Source: Haliclona indistincta
Taxonomy: Eukaryota; Porifera; Demospongiae; Haplosclerida; Chalinidae
Reading direction: 5' to 3'
Assembly: GCA_964017065.1 (NCBI GenBank)
Contig: OZ024787.1
Location: forward strand, 2,616,482 to 2,680,481
DNA: 64,000 bases
Of this stretch, positions 32,901 to 44,195 are shown in pieces. A program made the translations under genes and the position numbers. The notes under the pieces are model-generated. The model was not told the DNA's origin. It did not search any database and worked only from the letters and a program-made list of their open reading frames with translations. Within the stretch, counting starts at the first letter, position 1, and every line of letters starts with the position of its first letter.

Positions 32901-33787
32901 CTAATGTTCTTTCCATGACTCGGCTGCCATGCAATGACAGTATACTGACAGTGTGGAGTGTAGATGGGAACATTGAGTATGGCAGTGGTAAACACCTTGT
33001 TCTAGTGTTCTTTTCTTGTGGCGTCCTGGTAATTGGACTTACTTATCCTGTTTTAGTGTTGTGTGCTCCTTTGTTAGAGAGATATAGTGACAAGTGTATC
33101 CCACAGCAGTGCAAGCGGAATCCTGTGGCAAGGTTAAAGCCACTGTTAGATGCTTATGGAGGACCCTACAGAGACAAGTATCGATTCTGGACAGGAGTGA
33201 CTCTGATGGTGCGACTTATTTTCACCATGATATTCTCTTTTACTTCAGGAAGATTGGCTGTTATTAATACAGCTGGTATTATTACTGTCATTGTCGGAAT
33301 TCTTACTTTGTGGTCCTTCACAAATGGTGTTTATAAGAGTATTCATGTGAGTGCTCTTGAAGCTGTTTATCTCCTCAACATGTTTCTACTGAGCACCTTC
33401 TCTCTTACAGCTACCTCTCTTGATTCAACTAACTATCAAAATGCGACTGTTGCATCAATCTGTGTCTCTGTTGTTGTATTTCTTGTTACCGTGACAGTCC
33501 ACATCAGGCAAAACTTTGACTTGAAGAAAATTAAGAGAAGGCTAGGGTTTAAAGATCGACCAGAGTATATTCCCCTACCTCAAGTGTCTGCAGATGAGGA
33601 TGACGAAGAGGTCATGACACCAAGATCTGGCTCTCCTCCAGTAATGGTCTATGACTCAAACATAGGAATTCATCATGACATTCTTCCCTCGCCTCATAGT
33701 AACGTTCCGGAGCTACAGCTCGAGCCTAGTTGTCCAAAGCTGGTCGAAAGGGAACCTCTACTATTTGATACTAACATGAGCTTCTAA
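29996..33787 (+). CDS. copy E: full-length receptor-like protein with a diverged C-terminus
   Basis: 1,263 residues with the family architecture. The first 1,000 or so residues follow B closely, apart from the variable patch (LHEKNIVKQ, ICNKAPYVVQRNVTS) and a lost Cys (LESPVGF where others have LDCPxGF). From the sixth hydrophobic segment on, it diverges (RLIFTMIFSFTSGRLAVINT, TATSLDSTNYQNATVASI). The tail is rewritten (EEVMTPRSGSPPVMVYDSNI, then HHDILPSPHSNVPELQLEP) but still carries YIPL and EREPLLFDT. Keeping the sorting motifs while the rest changes suggests they matter. AATAAA at 33792-33797 is just after the stop. Confidence 0.9.
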   Translation: MDIIQHVMVALLVLLLLLAVPLTAFTTNVYYVTADDAAGHEQACPPHQICHNLSYYISQPHHYFTSDTTIIFLEGQHSFDREDLIQVNNVHKLTVKGQGEWPVAGAEETVMQSTVIINCTKGRGGFIFDTSYDITIEGLTITNCGHPNDGVFQFTNISNLFFHQNSIQFMSGYGLMASNCVSVVLSNCSFYHSVVCLKSGSGVAVYYGRSSHKNYSLELTFSNFTKCYNPLSGGGIQLRTSTFSNLPIKALLSNLIVSHSRARYFGGCLSLTLRNDAKTSLAILNSNFLNCSALENGGGVYIAAHSTASITLRNTKLVENTCSDGIIDSFSSELVLVCRANNDVHFSLLDSTIIHTKASNTVLYVKYCRYVSVNNTQLTMANQRFAGFELENLNSVSISNSRFHGCYNLPSVLLLISNFYIFIKNSIFFNNTNGRSVITFYKSTSDITNSIISDNSMAGITALQCNIDFHGRNVIQNNRHTEGAGITLMLPCVITMYDELYLLNNTAENHGGAILVIPVSKLFTLHEKNIVKQCSFDFFVDSSISFSGNTAGRGGDNVYGATLINCEAPICNKAPYVVQRNVTSYYFDSPLLKYFHIADTDRLSSMSSDPIMVCFCIADRPDCSDRTSRHIQTYPGLEINTAIATVGYYGGTSPGVVQVSAQNAKLVHFYGQNETTSCFQLHILLEKMSSSTALVNIKVDSGLQDWGLSLTVDILESPVGFVAVDQISGQHQCHCVPLLADSNVQCNVSLEPYKFVRLGNSWFAYINNTQCITGTTNCPFDYCNRSNVSFDIMAPDHQCLGNRTGILCGQCQSHLSIMLGSNHCGTCSNWYLFLLPVFGLAGIVLVAVLMFLNLSVSVGTMNGLLFYANMVKVNEAFFFPNGSIPVVSQFISWLNLDLGIEVCLFDGLDGYWNTWLQFVFPAYLFLLMGCIIVGCRYSVWLCRLCGSHAVPALATLFLMSYTKILLTVTNVLSMTRLPCNDSILTVWSVDGNIEYGSGKHLVLVFFSCGVLVIGLTYPVLVLCAPLLERYSDKCIPQQCKRNPVARLKPLLDAYGGPYRDKYRFWTGVTLMVRLIFTMIFSFTSGRLAVINTAGIITVIVGILTLWSFTNGVYKSIHVSALEAVYLLNMFLLSTFSLTATSLDSTNYQNATVASICVSVVVFLVTVTVHIRQNFDLKKIKRRLGFKDRPEYIPLPQVSADEDDEEVMTPRSGSPPVMVYDSNIGIHHDILPSPHSNVPELQLEPSCPKLVEREPLLFDTNMSF

Positions 33788-34574
33788 TTTGAATAAAACG
33801 TAGAAGTAGTAACCAAGTAGTTTTTTGATCATCATAGACAATTGGTTTATAATGTCACTAGTATTGTGAGTGTAGTATGAACATTGTTAGTCATTCTTTG
33901 TAAAAAATTTAACTTAACTGAGACATTTATAGCATATCTAAGTGATGGGAATTTTGAGTGCAATGTAAATATCTTACCGATGTGTTTAAGTGGACGGGTA
34001 ACAGTTTGCCTAATTAATTATTCATAAAATAAATATTAACTATGTGTCAAAATAAAAAGTGTGAGAACGCCATGAAGGCGATCCAAAGACACACCAAGGA
34101 CTGTTCTTTTGAGGAGCGTGAGAGCTGTGAAAATCCAGAGCTGTAGTCGGGCGGCAGGAGGCAAAATCTTAAGATGTACAGTGCTTCCAGCTTAGAGAGT
34201 AGAATCTTAAAAATCTTATAAAATATTATGTAAAAAATAATTAAAGATGCTACAATCATCAAATCTGGTCTGTGTTTAGCTACATCATTACTGTTGAGAT
34301 ATCTGAAATCTCAGGAGCTCTGAAGATCTCGCTAGAAAGTTATGAATGGCTAAATGGGAGTGACTAAAAATAATCAGTAGCAAAAGTGTTTAGGCTTGGA
34401 AATTGGCATTTGTCTTAGTTAAGAACAGCTACTTTTTATACAGCTCAAGGAATGGTTCATCTTTCACTGTGATTGATTTGGGAGCTTCCATGCAGTGCAA
34501 AAAAGTTTGCGGTAATAAATCACTGCTACTTTTGCTGCTTTTTGAGTTCTGTTATTGTATACCAGTTTGTTTTT
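33788..34574 (+). other. 3' flank of copy E, unrecognised
   Basis: Contains the poly(A) signal noted under copy E. The rest is AT-rich, with short ORFs of no support. Confidence 0.45.
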
Positions 34575-35085
34575 TTAATTACTTTGCCATAATCAAACTC
34601 ACCTTAGCTGACATTACCAGCTACCAATTATTACATATGAATTATACTGGAGCCCATAACGAGAAGGAGTGTCTAACACCCAATGAGCCTGTATGACCAA
34701 CCTCTCTGAGCTGCACTATCAAATAAAGTAGTATGGTGGTTTCTCATAAGCGTTAGACCGTTATGGACTCCTGATGTAATTATATGATACGCTAATAATT
34801 TTTATTAGATATTTTTAGTTTCACGTTTATTTGCACGAATGGCCAACTTCTGGCAAAGAATTTGGCACGTTAACCTTATTGCCTTGCGTTCAATTTATGT
34901 TTACAGTGGCTGGCATCATATGGTCTTCAAGGACTTCTCATTTCTCTTTTTCCATGTTGGGCACAAACGCAAATCCTTAAGGTTTATGTTTTTGTGTGTC
35001 TTACGTGTGCTTGCAAATGCTATGCTCACTAGAGTACTGTATACAGTAGCGGCCATTATCAACTTGTCATTCTGAGGGTTAAATG
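34575..35085 (+). repeat. 3' flank block shared with copy F
   Basis: AATTACTTTGCCATAATCAA and the stretch from AATGGCCAACTTCTGGCAAA to TATCAACTTGTCATT match 41100-41360 after copy F, so the flanks were duplicated with the genes. Confidence 0.65.
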
Positions 35086-35106
35086 ATCGTTATTTTGAAT
35101 AATTCT

Positions 35107-35420
35107 TCCAATTATGCCGTTTTAACAGGGCGGTACCAACAATGTTATTAATGAGCAGAGAATTGTTATAACCATCAACCGTGTCATACTTGGCTCACAG
35201 AACAATGCAAGTGAAGATCGAGATGCGCTCATCTCGGGACATATGACGACTGTCAGCACAGTGCTTAGCTCACAAAATGCGAGTGACGATTGTCTAGTTC
35301 AATCAACAGTGCTCGACATGAGAGACAGATCATCATTACTGTGCTCCCTGTACCGATCGAGCCTTGGGCACAGTGGCTAGCCGGTCTCAGAACAATTTTC
35401 GACCAGGTGCATTGCTAATA
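35107..35420 (+). repeat. upstream block shared with copy C
   Basis: Matches 16386-16705 (TTTTAACAGGGCGGTACCAA, AAGTGAAGATCGAGATGC, TTCGACCAGGTGCATTGC). Confidence 0.7.
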
Positions 35421-36055
35421 CAAAAAAATATAAAGCACCAAAGGTGCAGATGCCTCAGTGCAGTAGCATGTATGCTAGCATGCAATTAGCAGATGCATAT
35501 GACAGCACGTATGCAAGCAGCAGAACTATGGTTGCATGCAAGCAGCAGGACAATGGATTGTAGCAGCATAGAGTACATGTAGCTAAAATGCATTGTACAA
35601 GCTGTTGTAAGAAAAATACAAGCTGTTTACTGAAGACTGACCTGCATAAATTGTATCAATGCTTGCTTGCTCAGGCTCACTCGACGAGCAAGATGAGTCT
35701 GAAGACGCTTTCGCTCGCTAGTTTCATTTCTGCTTATGGAGTTGTATGAGCTGCACCGTCATAGATCAAGCGCGATGTAGCCAGCTATGGACAGTACTGT
35801 CTCTGAAGGAAGCCCGAACGCGAGCAATGGCTGTCCAGGTGAGCAAATCACGCCATAACTCGAAAACAAAGCCTTTAATCGCAATTCTGCCAAATTTGTT
35901 TTTCATAAACTACTGAGATCTACCTGTGTTGCTAGTTTCAGCGCTTAGTAGCAAGCGGTTGCTCAGATACGCATTGCGAACACACACACGCACACACAAA
36001 CAAACAAACGAACAAACTACTGTATGCCTACGTGGCTCCGCCCACCTCGGCATAA
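35421..36055. mobile_element. insertion of unknown class upstream of copy F
   Basis: The uninterrupted sequence upstream of C (GCTAATACAA-ACTTTTCTG) is split here by about 635 bp. The insert begins AAAAATATAAAGCACCAAAG and ends with ACACACGCACACACAAACAA and GGCTCCGCCCACCTCGGC. No ORF was found. A SINE- or LINE-tail-like origin is possible because of the simple repeat at the end. Confidence 0.5.
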
Positions 36056-36849
36056 TTACTTTTCTGTGTATCATAAACGATGGTCATGAAAATTAATCAT
36101 TTATTAGCGTTGTTAGAAAAATCATTAATCATTTCGTCTATCGTACAATAGCAAAGAAATGACAAGTTTTATTGTCCGCTTTTGTACGTTCATGACTAGG
36201 TTGCCATTCTTAGCATGTATACGATACAATAAAAGTGGTGACGTCATTGTACCAGCTGTTGACATTCAGCCGTGTGGTGTAAGTGGCCAACTAAAACTTA
36301 TGGTTTTATCAGTTGTGTAGCTTTTTGAATTTGAAATTAGGTGGATTGTCTGTCGTTAATCTTTATAACAGTTTTCACATCAGTGTATTCTATTCAAAAA
36401 TAGGAATAGGAAAAGTAAGTAGTAGAGACTAGAGATTATGATCTGTTACGATAGGTGTGTGTTTGATTATATAACACTTGACTGATAGTCAAAACTTAAA
36501 TGCTTAATTCTCAGTTGCCAAGTTCAAAACACTTTTGGTTAATTTACAACTTTTGATGACAAAGAACATTTTATGAAAGCCTTACTATTACAAAAATAAT
36601 TATGTTAAAAATTTTAGTTAATGAATAACCCAAACATTGTTTGTGTAACGACATGTTTGCACCATTAAACTCTTCTCACTTCACTAGAGTTTCTTCACTT
36701 AACTCTTTCTTATGACTTCACAGAATGTATGTATAGTCTGTGTGAAACACACCTTGCCCAGTAATTACTTCTGCAGTAAAGGTAACAAACCTGTGGTCAA
36801 AACATACATGATTTATTTAAACCAGTTTGTTCAGTTTTAAAAGATACTG
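36056..36849 (+). promoter_or_regulatory. 5' control region of pseudogene F
   Basis: The promoter block with perfect TGACGTCA (36239-36246) is followed by donor GTAAGT at 36279 and acceptor ACAG ending at 36723 (445-bp predicted intron). The upstream ORF has a small deletion (CTTGCCCAGTAATT). Confidence 0.5.
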
Positions 36850-37642
36850 ATGGCTATCATACAGCAGGTAATGGCTGCAACACTAGTGTTGCTGCTGTGG
36901 TTGGCTGTACCTCTCACTGCCTTTACCGCCAACGTCTACTATGTCACAGCTGATGGTGCAGCTGGTCAAGAACAGTAATGTTCTCCACACCAGATGTGTC
37001 ACAACCTCTCCTACTACATCTCCCAGCCTGGCCACTATACTTCACCTTTAACACCACCATCATCTTCTTGGAAGGTCAGCACAGCTTTGACAAAGAGGAT
37101 CGCGTGCATATCAACAATGTACATAAGCTGACTGCGATGGGACAAGGTGAGTGGCCGGTAGCAGGAGCTGAGGAGACTGTGATGCAGTCTACAGTCATTA
37201 TCAACTGCACCAGAGGAAGAGGAGGATTCATCTTTGATACTGGTAATGATATTACCATTGAAGGTCTTACCATCACTAACTGTGGCCATCCTCATGATGG
37301 TGTGTTGCAGTTTGCAAATATCAACAGCCTTATCTTTCTTCAGAATTCGATACAGTTCATGTCAGGATATGGACTTATGGCTTCAAGTTGTGTAAGTGTC
37401 GTACTTTCTAACTGCTCTTTCTATCATTCAGTAGTGTGTTTAAAATCAGGTAGTGGAGTAGCTATTTATTACGGACGATCTTCTCACAGCAAAATGTCCA
37501 ACTATTCAATGGTGCTTGCTTATTCTAACTTCACTAAGTGTTGTAATCTGCGATCATGTAATCTGCATTCAATTGTACTTCGGCACTAGCATTGATTCAG
37601 TAAAAGTCACTTTTTCTGACTTGATAATAAAAAATATAGGTT

Positions 37643-37770
37643 AGACGATGGATTCGAGGTGTCTACGGGATTTAGATCACCGCGGAAACCGATGTTTTAG
37701 ATGTCCCGAGCGCGTCTATTTCGGTTTCCAAGGTGAGCTAAATTTCGTAGGCACCGAGAATCTATCGTCT
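37643..37770. repeat. 128-bp foldback inside pseudogene F
   Basis: AGACGATGGATTCGAGGTG pairs with a near-complement ending GAATCTATCGTCT. Further in, TTAGATCACCGCGGAAACCG pairs with CGGTTTCCAAGGTGAGCTAA. The loop is about 28 bp. It lies in the larger insert interrupting the ectodomain. Confidence 0.75.
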
Positions 37771-38030
37771 GAGGTGTTTAGACCATACCTGCGCTTAAGC
37801 AAACGAAGCGCTCGTGGTGGTAGAGAGCCCAGAGAAGTTCCCAGAGTCAAGCAACAGCCCGTTTTCGAACGATGGCAGTGTAAACTCGCGTGTGTTTTTT
37901 GACGACACCATGTTGTTGTGGTTATTAACTTAACGTGGTTAATTAAAGGTGGTATAAGTGAAATCATAGGTGGTATAAGTGAAATATACCACCTCTGGCT
38001 GACCAATCAAATTGCAGAATTACATTGAAG
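37771..38030. other. remainder of the insert in pseudogene F
   Basis: No homology to the receptor genes. The heptadecamer AGGTGGTATAAGTGAAA occurs twice in tandem near 37947 and 37970 and is followed by ATATACCACCT, its partial complement. This suggests a transposon end. Confidence 0.5.
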
Positions 38031-41000
38031 TATGGTCTAACACGCTGTAGAGCTTGGCTTGGAGGATGCTTATTCGTGAATTTGTATGAAAATGGCACAG
38101 TTTCTTTACTTCTTCCAAACGGTGTTTTCTTCAATTGTTCTGCATTTGAAGATGCTTCAGACGCATATATTAAATCTTACACAACATTGATCATCATTAT
38201 TGAGAACATGAAGTTTGTTGAAAACAAAGTTTATTTTTATCGGATTTGATTATTTGTTCATGAGCGAGTTAGTTTTGGTATGCAAAAAATACAATCAAGT
38301 GGATTTCTGCTCAAACATACTACACACTCAGTCTTCAAATACAGTGGTTTATATCAACTATTGTAATCAAGTAACTGTGAACAATACGCGGTTTACGATG
38401 GCGAATCAGGTTTTGTAATCAAAGATGTGAATTTTTTGACTATCAGCAACAGCCGTTTTGTGAATTGTTCCAATTTGACATCTGTTCTTTTAGTAAAGAT
38501 ACAACAGTTGACTAATGCAACTATCAGTAACTCCGCCTTCTTCAACAACACAAATGGTCGCTCAGTTATAACATTTTATAAATCAAGTAGTATTTTTATA
38601 AACTCCAGTGTATCACACAATAACATGGCTGGTGTCACTGCTATTCAGAGTCACGTTGTGTTTTTCGGTCGCAATGTGGTACAGAGCAACAGATACACAA
38701 GGGGAGCTGGTATAACACTGTCATTACCTGGAGTCATCGTTGTAGTAGGTAAGTTGTACTTGCTCAATAATACAGCTAAGCATCAAGGTGGAGCAATTCT
38801 TGTTTTACCTTTATCGAAGCTTGCTGTTCTTCATACTCAACTGTCAAACACACGTTGCTCACTGCTTTTAGGAAAGAATTCTTCTGTATTTTTCTCTGGC
38901 AACACAGCAGGAGGAGGTGGCAATAATTTATATGGCGCGATTCTGATAAATTGTGTAGTCAGTGTATTCCTTATTTTAATTTTGTGAGACATGGCCAAAG
39001 AAATGAAACGTCTTATTACTTTGACTCACCTCTTTTGAATAATCTTCACATAATCACATCAAAAAGACCCTCTTCTACGTCCTCTGATCCCATCATGGTC
39101 TGCTTCTGTAACACCACTACCAACTTACCAGACTGCTCTGATAGGACCCCACGTCACATTCAAACATATCCAGGACTAGAGATCAACACAACAATAGCAA
39201 CAGTAGGATACTATGGTGGTACAAGTCCTGGTGTTGTACAGGTCAGTGCTCAAAATGCTAAACTGGTTCATTTCTATGGTCAAAATGAGACTACTAGCTG
39301 TTTCCAACTTCACATTCTCCTAGAGAAATTGTCCTCATCAACAACTTACACTGGTTGATATCAAGGTGGAAGGTGGCCTATAGGACTGGGATCTTTTACT
39401 TATTGCGGACATGCTAGATTGTCCAGTAGGCTTTGTTGCTGTTGACAAGAACTCAGAACAGCATCAGTGTCACTGTGTTCCACTCTTGGCTGATAATCAT
39501 GTCCAATCCCATTTAAAACTGTCGCCTTACAAGTTTGTGAGTCTAGGCAACAGTTGGTTTGCTTACATCAACAACACTCAGGGTATAACTATTTGTTCTT
39601 TTGACTACTGGAATCAATCCAATATCTCTTTTGACATCATGGCACCAGATCGTCAGTGTTTAGGCAATAAAACAGGTATACTGTGTGGACAGTGCCAGTC
39701 TCACCTTAGTATCATGCTAGGATCCAATCGCTGTGGTACTTGCTCTAACTGGTATCTAGTCTTGTTACCTGCAGTATTTGGCCTCGCTGGCATAGTGTTA
39801 GTGGCTGTGTTGATGTTCCTGAACTTGAGTGTCTCTGTCGGAACTATTAACGGACTCTTTTTCTATGCTAATATGGTGAAGCTGAATGAAGCTTTCTTTT
39901 TCCCAAATGCCAGTGTTCCAGTAGTGAGCCAGTTCATCTCATGGCTGAACCTTGACCTTGGCATTGAAGTGTGTTTGTATGATGGACTGGATGGCTACTG
40001 GAACACTTGGCTACAGTTTGCCTTTCCTGCTTACCTATGTCTTCTCTTGGGTTGCATTATTGTAGGGTGCCGCTATTCTGTGTGGCTGTGCAGGTTGTGT
40101 GGCTCTCATGCTGTCCCAGCACTAGCTACACTGTTTCTCATGTCCTACACTAAAATCCTACTCACAGTCACTAATGCTCTTTCCATGTCTAAACTGCCAT
40201 GCAATGACAGTATACTGTAAGTGTGGAGTGTAGATGGAAACATTGAGTATGGCGGTGGTAAACACCTTATTCTGGTGGTCTTCTCATGTGGTGTCCTGGT
40301 AATTGGACTGGCTTATCCTTTTTTAGTGTTGTGTGCTCCTCTGCTAGAGAGATATAGTGACAAGTGTCTCTCACAGCAGTGCAGGTGGAATCCTGTGGCT
40401 AGGTTGAAGCCACTGTTAGATTCTTAGGGGGGACCTTACAAGTACAAGTATAGATTCTGGACAGCAGTGACTCTGATAGTGCGACTAACTCTCACTGTGA
40501 CATTCTCCTTCACTTCAGGAGGATTGGCTGTTGTCAATGCCTATAATCATCATTACTGTCATTGTGGGAATTCTTACTATTTGGCTTTTCATGAACGGTG
40601 TTTATAAGAGTGTTTATGTCAGTGCTCTTGAATTGGTCTATCTTCTTAACTTATATCTATTGAGCATAGCTTGTCTTGCTAGTTTTTCTCTTGATTAAAA
40701 AAAATACCAAGTTATAACGATTATTGTCTATCTTTAGCAGTCTTTTTGTCAACCGTTGTTGTGCACATTCAGAAACATTTTTACTTCAAGGGATTCAGGA
40801 GAAAGTTAGATTTTAAAGATCGACCAGAGTATACAGCAGTTCCTCAGGTGGCAGCAGACGAGGACGATAAAGATGACAAGACCCCACGATCAGCATCTCC
40901 ACCATCAATGGTGTATGGATCAAGTAGAGGAGAACATCAGTTTGTACTGGAGTTTATATTTGACGATCAAGACCATAAGTGTCTCTGTCTAGTGCTAATG

Positions 41001-41042
41001 GAGAGGGAACCACTGCTGTTTGATACTAACATGAGTTATTAA

Positions 41043-41380
41043 TGGTAGTGAGAAACTGGTAATGTAGTGTCTGAATATCTGTTATTGTGTACCTGTTTGC
41101 TCATATTAATTACTTTGCCATATTCAAATGGCCAACGTCTGGCAAAGAATTAGCACCTCAACCTTATGACCTTGCGCTCAATTTATGTTAACAGTGAATG
41201 TATTTAAGGACTTCTCATTTCTTTTTTCTACTTTGGGCACAAAGGCACATGCTTAGGGTTTATGTTTTTGTGTCTCTTACATGTGCTTGTAAATGCATTG
41301 CTCGCTAGAGTGCTGTATACAGTAGCAGCCAATATCAACTTGTCATTTTATTGGTTCTACGCGATCATTATGTTAAACAA
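41043..41380 (+). other. 3' flank of copy F, shared in parts with C and E
   Basis: 41043-41100 matches the flank after C (GTGAGAAACTGGTAATGTA). 41100-41360 matches 34575-35085 after E. Confidence 0.6.
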
Positions 41381-41589
41381 TTTTAAGGGAGTAGACAGCA
41401 TATTAGATCAATGACCTACTGTATGAAACAAAATGCATTGAAAAATTATTGTTCAGTTATACTATACTTTACCAGACATACTTAGATGTAAAAGAAGAAA
41501 ACACCAAAACAGAACAGTTATACAAGAAGAAGTAACTAAAGCACACAAAAACAAACAATAAAAACAACTAAAGCAGGTCAGGTAAAGGA
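41381..41589. other. AT-rich DNA, nothing recognised
   Basis: No repeat partner or gene found. Confidence 0.4.
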
Positions 41590-42070
41590 GATAAAAATTA
41601 CAAGTACCTACATGTAAGACAGAGAGAGTGCTTCCTTGTTGAATAGCCATTGATAAGCGCTGCTTAAGATATGAGGTTGCGTTAGCATTCTCCGACTGAC
41701 GAGTCATTTTTCATCCGAGATCTTTCACAAACGAAAAAGTTTGTGTTCCAAAAACACCAGTCGATTCAACTGAGAAAGAATGAAACAATGACTGTATGAC
41801 AGGTTTGCACACTTCACTTCTTTTCGGTCCTTTGCATTTGCAGCCATTTCCCCAGCTGCATGAACGGCAGCAGCCTTGTCGGATGTGACAAATGTGTCAG
41901 AGCAAGTGGCGTCCCATACTAGAGGCTTACCAGCTTACCAGGGCATGATTGTGACACCATCAGGCCATTTTCCATCAACTCTTGAAAGTCCCGAAGGTTC
42001 TAGACATGAAGGAATTTTAGCAGTAGAGAGAGCTAATGTCAATCAGAGCAGCATGTCTGGGAAGTCTACC
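41590..42070 (-). pseudogene. retroelement fragment: domain downstream of a reverse transcriptase
   Basis: Minus-strand translation with frame changes gives [48 protein letters not shown] and AAAVHAAGEMAANAKDRKE, followed by FLEHKLF. From memory, this matches the conserved segment after reverse transcriptases in many invertebrate retroelement proteins (PDGxTxxPW, LVWDxTCxDT, AGxxAExAExxK). Stops and frameshifts make it inactive. The polymerase domain itself is not in the window. Confidence 0.65.
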
Positions 42071-42850
42071 TTTATTGTCTACTGCATTAAGTCTACTGCA
42101 TTAGTAATGGATAGTAATATTATAGAGAAGTCCTCAAATCAGCAAGCACTGTCCATATCCATCACGAGTGCAGTCATTGATCAGCGCTAAACTACTTTGC
42201 GAGTGCAGACAAAGAGGCTTAGAACCAAATTTGACTTCTGGAATGCTCGGTTTATGTTTTGTTTTACAAGCACTGGGTTACTCCTTGGAAGCCACGCCCA
42301 CTATTTTGGCTGTTTGCAGCTTGTGCGATCAAGAGACGATCGCAGGGTTACTGAATTTTGGTGATTGTGATGGACATGAGATGGCTCTACTCAGCCGACG
42401 TGTTTCTGTATTGCAATCGTGTTTTCTTTGAGCATAAATTGCACTGAAACAATATCATGAGTTGTCGAACATAGATTGCTCGACCCCGGGGTCTTTGGAA
42501 AGAAAATTACCAAGACGGCAAGACGAGAGCTTTTCAATTGTAGCTCGTTGTAATGCTGATGGATAAAGGTGTTTGCAGTACTGACTTGCAATCCCGCCCT
42601 ATTCGTCTATCAGTCACTAGAACTGGTGGCCGATAATAGATTGCTTTTGCCGAACATCGATGTTTTCGGCTACCCACTTTCTTCGTCTCCACAGTAGACA
42701 AAGAAGCAGTTACGAGCTGCATATTTGCAATGCAGGTAGAGGAAGTGTGTGTCTATACGTAGGTCAAGTTTGATCTGTGTAGCGTATTTGCAAGTGTACG
42801 AACGAGTGGCCGATAATAGATGGTGGCCGAATATTGGTGGCTTACTCTAT
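42071..42850. other. unassigned repeat-rich DNA
   Basis: Contains short ORFs without support and GTGGCCGATAATAGAT twice (about 42627 and 42808). No gene recognised. Confidence 0.4.
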
Positions 42851-43196
42851 AAACACGCTGGTATAGCCAGCGTGAATGACTGTGAATGTGCAGTCTACGA
42901 TGTGATGATCTGTGCCGCTGAGTGGTGGGTGATACGACTCACGTATAATACAGAACACATCAATCATTGTAGCCTTATGAGTGATTTGACCTTAGCTATC
43001 ATCTTTTTTAATATTCATCAGATCTAACTGAGCTATCTCAATTCTTCATTGCCTTTGTACTATTATAACTACTTCCATTTTGTGAAAAAATTATAAAACT
43101 CTGTTGTGTAAAAATTAATTACAAGCCAACCGTAGGCACTGCACACTAGACTGCACAGTACTCACCGTCGTCCACGCTGGCTAGACCAGCGTGTTT
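42851..43196. mobile_element. TIR element, about 346 bp
   Basis: Ends AAACACGCTGGTATAGCCAG and CTGGCTAGACCAGCGTGTTT are inverted over 24 bp, and each end is itself palindromic (CACGCTGG/CCAGCGTG). A TA is adjacent at each end. There is no transposase. Confidence 0.65.
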
Positions 43197-43344
43197 ACTT
43201 ACAGTCTTGGATCGTGACACTGCGCTAGACAGCAGTCAGTAGTAAAGGTCACGTGAACAGACGGTACTAGTGACCGTGCACCACTGATGCAAGCAGTCTC
43301 GTAAGCTCTCAGCTGTACTTTTAGAGACAGCTATTTTGGTTGCT

Positions 43345-43420
43345 GATTTCTCATTTCCGGTTTCCCATTTCTTATTTCCCGTTTCTTATTTCCCGTTTCC
43401 TCGTTTCCCGTTCCTGGTTT
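43345..43420. repeat. imperfect TTTCCCGTTTC tandem repeats
   Basis: TTTCTTATTTCCCGTTTC-type units repeat about five times with variation. Confidence 0.6.
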
Positions 43421-43514
43421 TACCAGTACCCAGATTTCCACTGCCACATGTACGTCAGATTACGTCAATTTGCTCGCGTGCTGGTCACGTTACTTTCCCG
43501 AGAGTGTCCCTGAC

Positions 43515-44178
43515 CAGAGGAGGTTGGCCACGCGTCATCGATCATCATTTCTACGTATGCAATGCGTAGGCCGAGTTCATGTGACCGCACAGGCCGGACG
43601 TGATTCCAACATGAATAACTTAATTAATGGACTTTTTCCAACCTTTTCCAACCTCATGAATTTATTCATATTAGACGAATTTGCTGATTTGCAACTAGTT
43701 GGAGGCGCAGGACAGAGCGAAACTGTTTGCAAGCGTTCAAGAAGTTGTTAACCGACCAAAAGAAGGTCGTATTTCAGGAGGCTTGGCTCGGCTTGGCCGT
43801 TTTGGTTGCCACACTGTGAAACATTGGGAAGAAGCAGAAGATGGTCTACGGTGACCATGAGCGCCGAAGGAACGCTGTGAGCATTTGAAACAGCATTGGA
43901 GCTTGCCAACATTATTGTAGGACCGCTTATAACAGTCGTACAGCATACTGAGCACTGTCACAGCCTACCGCCAGTCAAGGCTACAGCATTCAATCACTGC
44001 TAGCAGCAGTTCTACATCACTCGTGGACAGCCTCGTGTACATTTGGTCTCCATTCGCACAGCACTGACTGTAGCTGGACTGCCAGCAGCTCTGCTGCAGC
44101 ATCGGTGGGCGGGGCTCTTTGCTAATTCAATGTCATGTGATTGTGCGTGTAAGTATGACGCGTGGCCAACCTCCTCTG
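43515..44178. mobile_element. TIR element with 9-bp duplication
   Basis: Inverted ends CAGAGGAGGTTGGCCACGCG (about 24 bp) are flanked by GTCCCTGAC on both sides (43506-43514 and 44179-44187). If the ends are taken one base further out, the duplication is 7 bp. The 9-bp reading would fit Mutator-like elements; the CAGAGG end would also suit hAT. No transposase-like ORF was found. Confidence 0.75.
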
Positions 44179-44195
44179 GTCCCTGACGGGTATAT

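Larger units (their letters stand above)
36850..41042 (+). pseudogene. copy F: receptor-family pseudogene
   Basis: The family ATG at 36850 opens a normal signal peptide, but TAA at 36976-36978 ends it after AAGQEQ. A 2-bp insertion near 37040 (CACTATACTTCACC) shifts the frame. Recognisable ectodomain continues to 37589. About 400 bp of foreign DNA (about 37640-38040) interrupts it. The middle (38040-38990) is markedly diverged from all other copies. The 3' half is again close to them but carries TAA at 40218-40220, TAG after the LKPLLDS stretch (40425-40427), and further frame breaks near 40540-40740. The tail end (PRSASPPSMVYGSS, EREPLLFDT) is still readable. At least five disabling changes make a full product impossible. 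Confidence 0.9.

Noticed and set aside
34403..34696. 97-codon ORF with a hydrophobic stretch after copy E
   Set aside because: Part of it is the 3' flank block shared with F, where it is not open, and nothing else supports a gene.
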